Positions 13,977 to 15,516 of a stretch of 15,516 nt of DNA are shown here, in pieces. Under the pieces are notes generated by a model. It did not search any database. It had not been told where the DNA came from and was given only the letters and a program-made list of their open reading frames with translations. Within the stretch, counting starts at the first letter, position 1; each line of letters starts with the position of its first letter. The stretch covers positions 1 through 15,516 of the forward strand of contig QENJ01000057.1 in NCBI GenBank assembly GCA_013374505.1. Direction: 5' to 3'. The DNA is from Candidatus Methanophagaceae archaeon. Lineage in GTDB: Archaea > Halobacteriota > Syntropharchaeia > Alkanophagales > Methanospirareceae. A program made the translations under genes and the position numbers.

Positions 13977-15516
13977 TTCTTCCTTCTCATACCAACGCAA
14001 ATGTATAACGCGAGCAGCCCAAGCGAATACAGAATAATCGTGGACAGTTCTGGAATCGGTGCGCATGGAACCTGTTCTTCGCGATGTCCGGTAAAGTTCA
14101 CGATGCCTTTCTCTATACTATCATAATAATCGTAGATGCTTGCGTTTATCTCAGTTTCACTGTTCGTGCCCCACCAGTTATTTGTTGCATTGATATAATC
14201 ACTCTGGTGGTTGTAGAAGTTCCACTCGTAGCCGCCGCTCGATACGTTTTCGTTACCGTTCATCACGATGCTGTTCTTCTTGATCGTGTTACCTATGCTT
14301 ACAGACGTTAAATTGAAACCACCCTTGCTGTTATAAGCTACCCAGTTGCATGAGATGTTATTGTTAGACGCATTGTAGAGGTAAATGCCAATGTCGTTGT
14401 GCCGTGCGGTGTTTCTTGTTACGTTATTGTGCTCGCAACCCGCACATAAATATAGCCCGTGCCAATTGTTAGTTACGTTATTAGCCGTGATGGTGCAATG
14501 GTCTATACCACCGAGATAAATACCGGCATTAAAAGTCCCAGTTGCATCTTTTACCGTGAATCCGTTGATGTTTACGTAATCTACGCTCACATTGAATACA
14601 TGGTCGCTTGAGTCCGCAGCTTTAACAATGCAATTCGCTGTACCGTTCTCCGATTCTATAGTCACCCTCTTGTTCACATTCACGTTCTCAGTGTAGATCC
14701 CGTCTCTTACAATTATCGTGTCTCCCGCAGTTGCATTATCCATTGCCCGTTGTATCGTTGTATAATCATCGGGCACGTAAATCACACCTGTGGTAATAAT
14801 CAAAGAGTACGACTGTGGTCCTTCTGGAATAATCTTTCCATTTACATTTATGGTATAAGTATCGCTTGTTGAAGCGTCTATTACTACCTGTTCTACGTTG
14901 TTTATATTGTCTATACCAGTTATCGCGGGGTTGCCTGGATTAGCAGGGTCTAACCACCAGGGGTAATATGTGCTGCCGTCTCTTGTTATGTTAAGGTCTA
15001 AATTATTAACCAATACTATTGCTGCCGCTACCGTACCTTTCTTATCAGTCCAGACGAGAGTAGTCTTCAACTCAACACCTGCAGGAACATACACATTGTA
15101 TGTGTCCACCTCTGTTTGGTTTATCACACCTTCGATTATTATCGGAACTGGATGGTTGTCTGACCTGATTACGTCCACAGCCGCAGTTGCATTAATCAAA
15201 CCCCAGCCATATGTGTAATTTGGACCCGGACTTCCAAGGTCATCCGCAGTGTGTATCAGCAATGCCTTAACCGTAGATGGTGTTGGATCTGTACCAGAAT
15301 GAGTACTTCTGTAGTCCTGATAGATCAGGGCAGCACATCCTGACACTGCTGATGCAGACATGGACGTTCCAATCTTCACCTCATAATATTGTGTCGGTAT
15401 AGTTGATTTTATGCCGCCCTCACCTCCTATTTCATCCCCGGGCGCAGAAACATCTGGCTTTATCCTACCGTCATCCGTAGGTCCTCTACTGCTGAAATAT
15501 GCGTGACTATTGTAGT
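13973..15516 (-). CDS. Secreted subtilisin-like protease fused to NosD-type beta-helix, PEF-CTERM-like tail; 5' end outside window
   Basis: About 514 residues are visible, and the frame stays open to the right edge. The first part is the end of an S8 catalytic domain: SSRGPTDDGRIKPDVSAPG, then KIGTSMSASAVSG with the nucleophile Ser at 15362-15364. A domain typical after subtilases follows (TTLVWTDKKG, LVNNLDL, NNVEQVVI). Then come IYVPDDYTTIQRAMDNATAG and a right-handed beta-helix of the NosD kind, with many N-rich turns and INATNNWWGTN. The protein ends PIPELSTIILYSLGLLALYI plus CVGMRRKN: a P-E-x motif, one membrane helix and a basic tail. This matches PEF-CTERM signals with Leu for Phe. The Asp and His of the catalytic triad lie outside the window. 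Around 16 N-X-S/T sequons are visible. It is a likely substrate of the neighbouring archaeosortase and AglB. Confidence 0.9.
   Translation of the reverse strand, partial: YNSHAYFSSRGPTDDGRIKPDVSAPGDEIGGEGGIKSTIPTQYYEVKIGTSMSASAVSGCAALIYQDYRSTHSGTDPTPSTVKALLIHTADDLGSPGPNYTYGWGLINATAAVDVIRSDNHPVPIIIEGVINQTEVDTYNVYVPAGVELKTTLVWTDKKGTVAAAIVLVNNLDLNITRDGSTYYPWWLDPANPGNPAITGIDNINNVEQVVIDASTSDTYTINVNGKIIPEGPQSYSLIITTGVIYVPDDYTTIQRAMDNATAGDTIIVRDGIYTENVNVNKRVTIESENGTANCIVKAADSSDHVFNVSVDYVNINGFTVKDATGTFNAGIYLGGIDHCTITANNVTNNWHGLYLCAGCEHNNVTRNTARHNDIGIYLYNASNNNISCNWVAYNSKGGFNLTSVSIGNTIKKNSIVMNGNENVSSGGYEWNFYNHQSDYINATNNWWGTNSETEINASIYDYYDSIEKGIVNFTGHREEQVPCAPIPELSTIILYSLGLLALYICVGMRRKN

Noticed and set aside
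13776..14066. 96-residue minus-strand ORF overlapping the DUF166 and subtilase gene ends
   Set aside because: It is a shadow of both; the known frames explain the sequence on each side.
1..15516. tRNA or rRNA genes
   Set aside because: I found no T-arm GGTTCRAATCC-like motif with matching acceptor stem in any intergenic region, and no rRNA-like sequence.

Overview
The window looks like a chromosomal segment of a methanogen-related euryarchaeon. Supporting genes are O-phosphoseryl-tRNA synthetase (the indirect tRNA-Cys charging route), a short AglB/STT3 oligosaccharyltransferase, a DUF166 protein, and an archaeosortase with a PEF-CTERM-like tail on a surface protein. AT-rich TATA-like boxes lie 20-35 bases before several starts. 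An ANME-1/Methanophagales or Archaeoglobus-like lineage is my best guess; no marker in the window proves it.

Layout, left to right. Bases 1-314 hold the 5' end of an IS1-like insertion sequence that runs off the left edge and appears to cut a gene, whose 3' tail remains at 315-482. Next come gyrB (656-2572) and an aglB/STT3 gene (2612-4345) on the + strand. A decayed surface-protein gene (about 4381-4766, minus) follows. Then a small methyltransferase (+) faces sepS (minus).

Bases 7441-9470 are a graveyard of accessory and defence genes. It holds a 5'-less gene tail coupled by an ATGA overlap to a 39-residue ORF, a VapB-like antitoxin, and a VapC toxin reduced by a large internal deletion and ended at the tip of an IS630-family element. 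The IS has both inverted repeats and a transposase split across three frames. Behind it lies the C-terminal end of a type I restriction specificity subunit. Bases 9414-10039 carry no convincing gene but hold short periodic and direct repeats.

The right third is an envelope locus: a two-helix membrane protein (minus), a CPBP-type membrane protease (+), an EpsI-like accessory protein and an archaeosortase (both minus, one transcription unit), a DUF166 protein (+), and a large secreted protein (minus, running off the right edge). The last is a subtilisin-like protease fused to a NosD-type beta-helix, and it ends in a PEF-CTERM-like sorting tail.

These parts suggest one pathway. Exported proteins rich in N-glycosylation sequons could be modified by AglB. 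Their C-terminal tail could then be cleaved and re-anchored by the archaeosortase with its EpsI-like partner. The CPBP protease and the two-helix protein are candidate auxiliary parts. This link is inferred from gene content and position.
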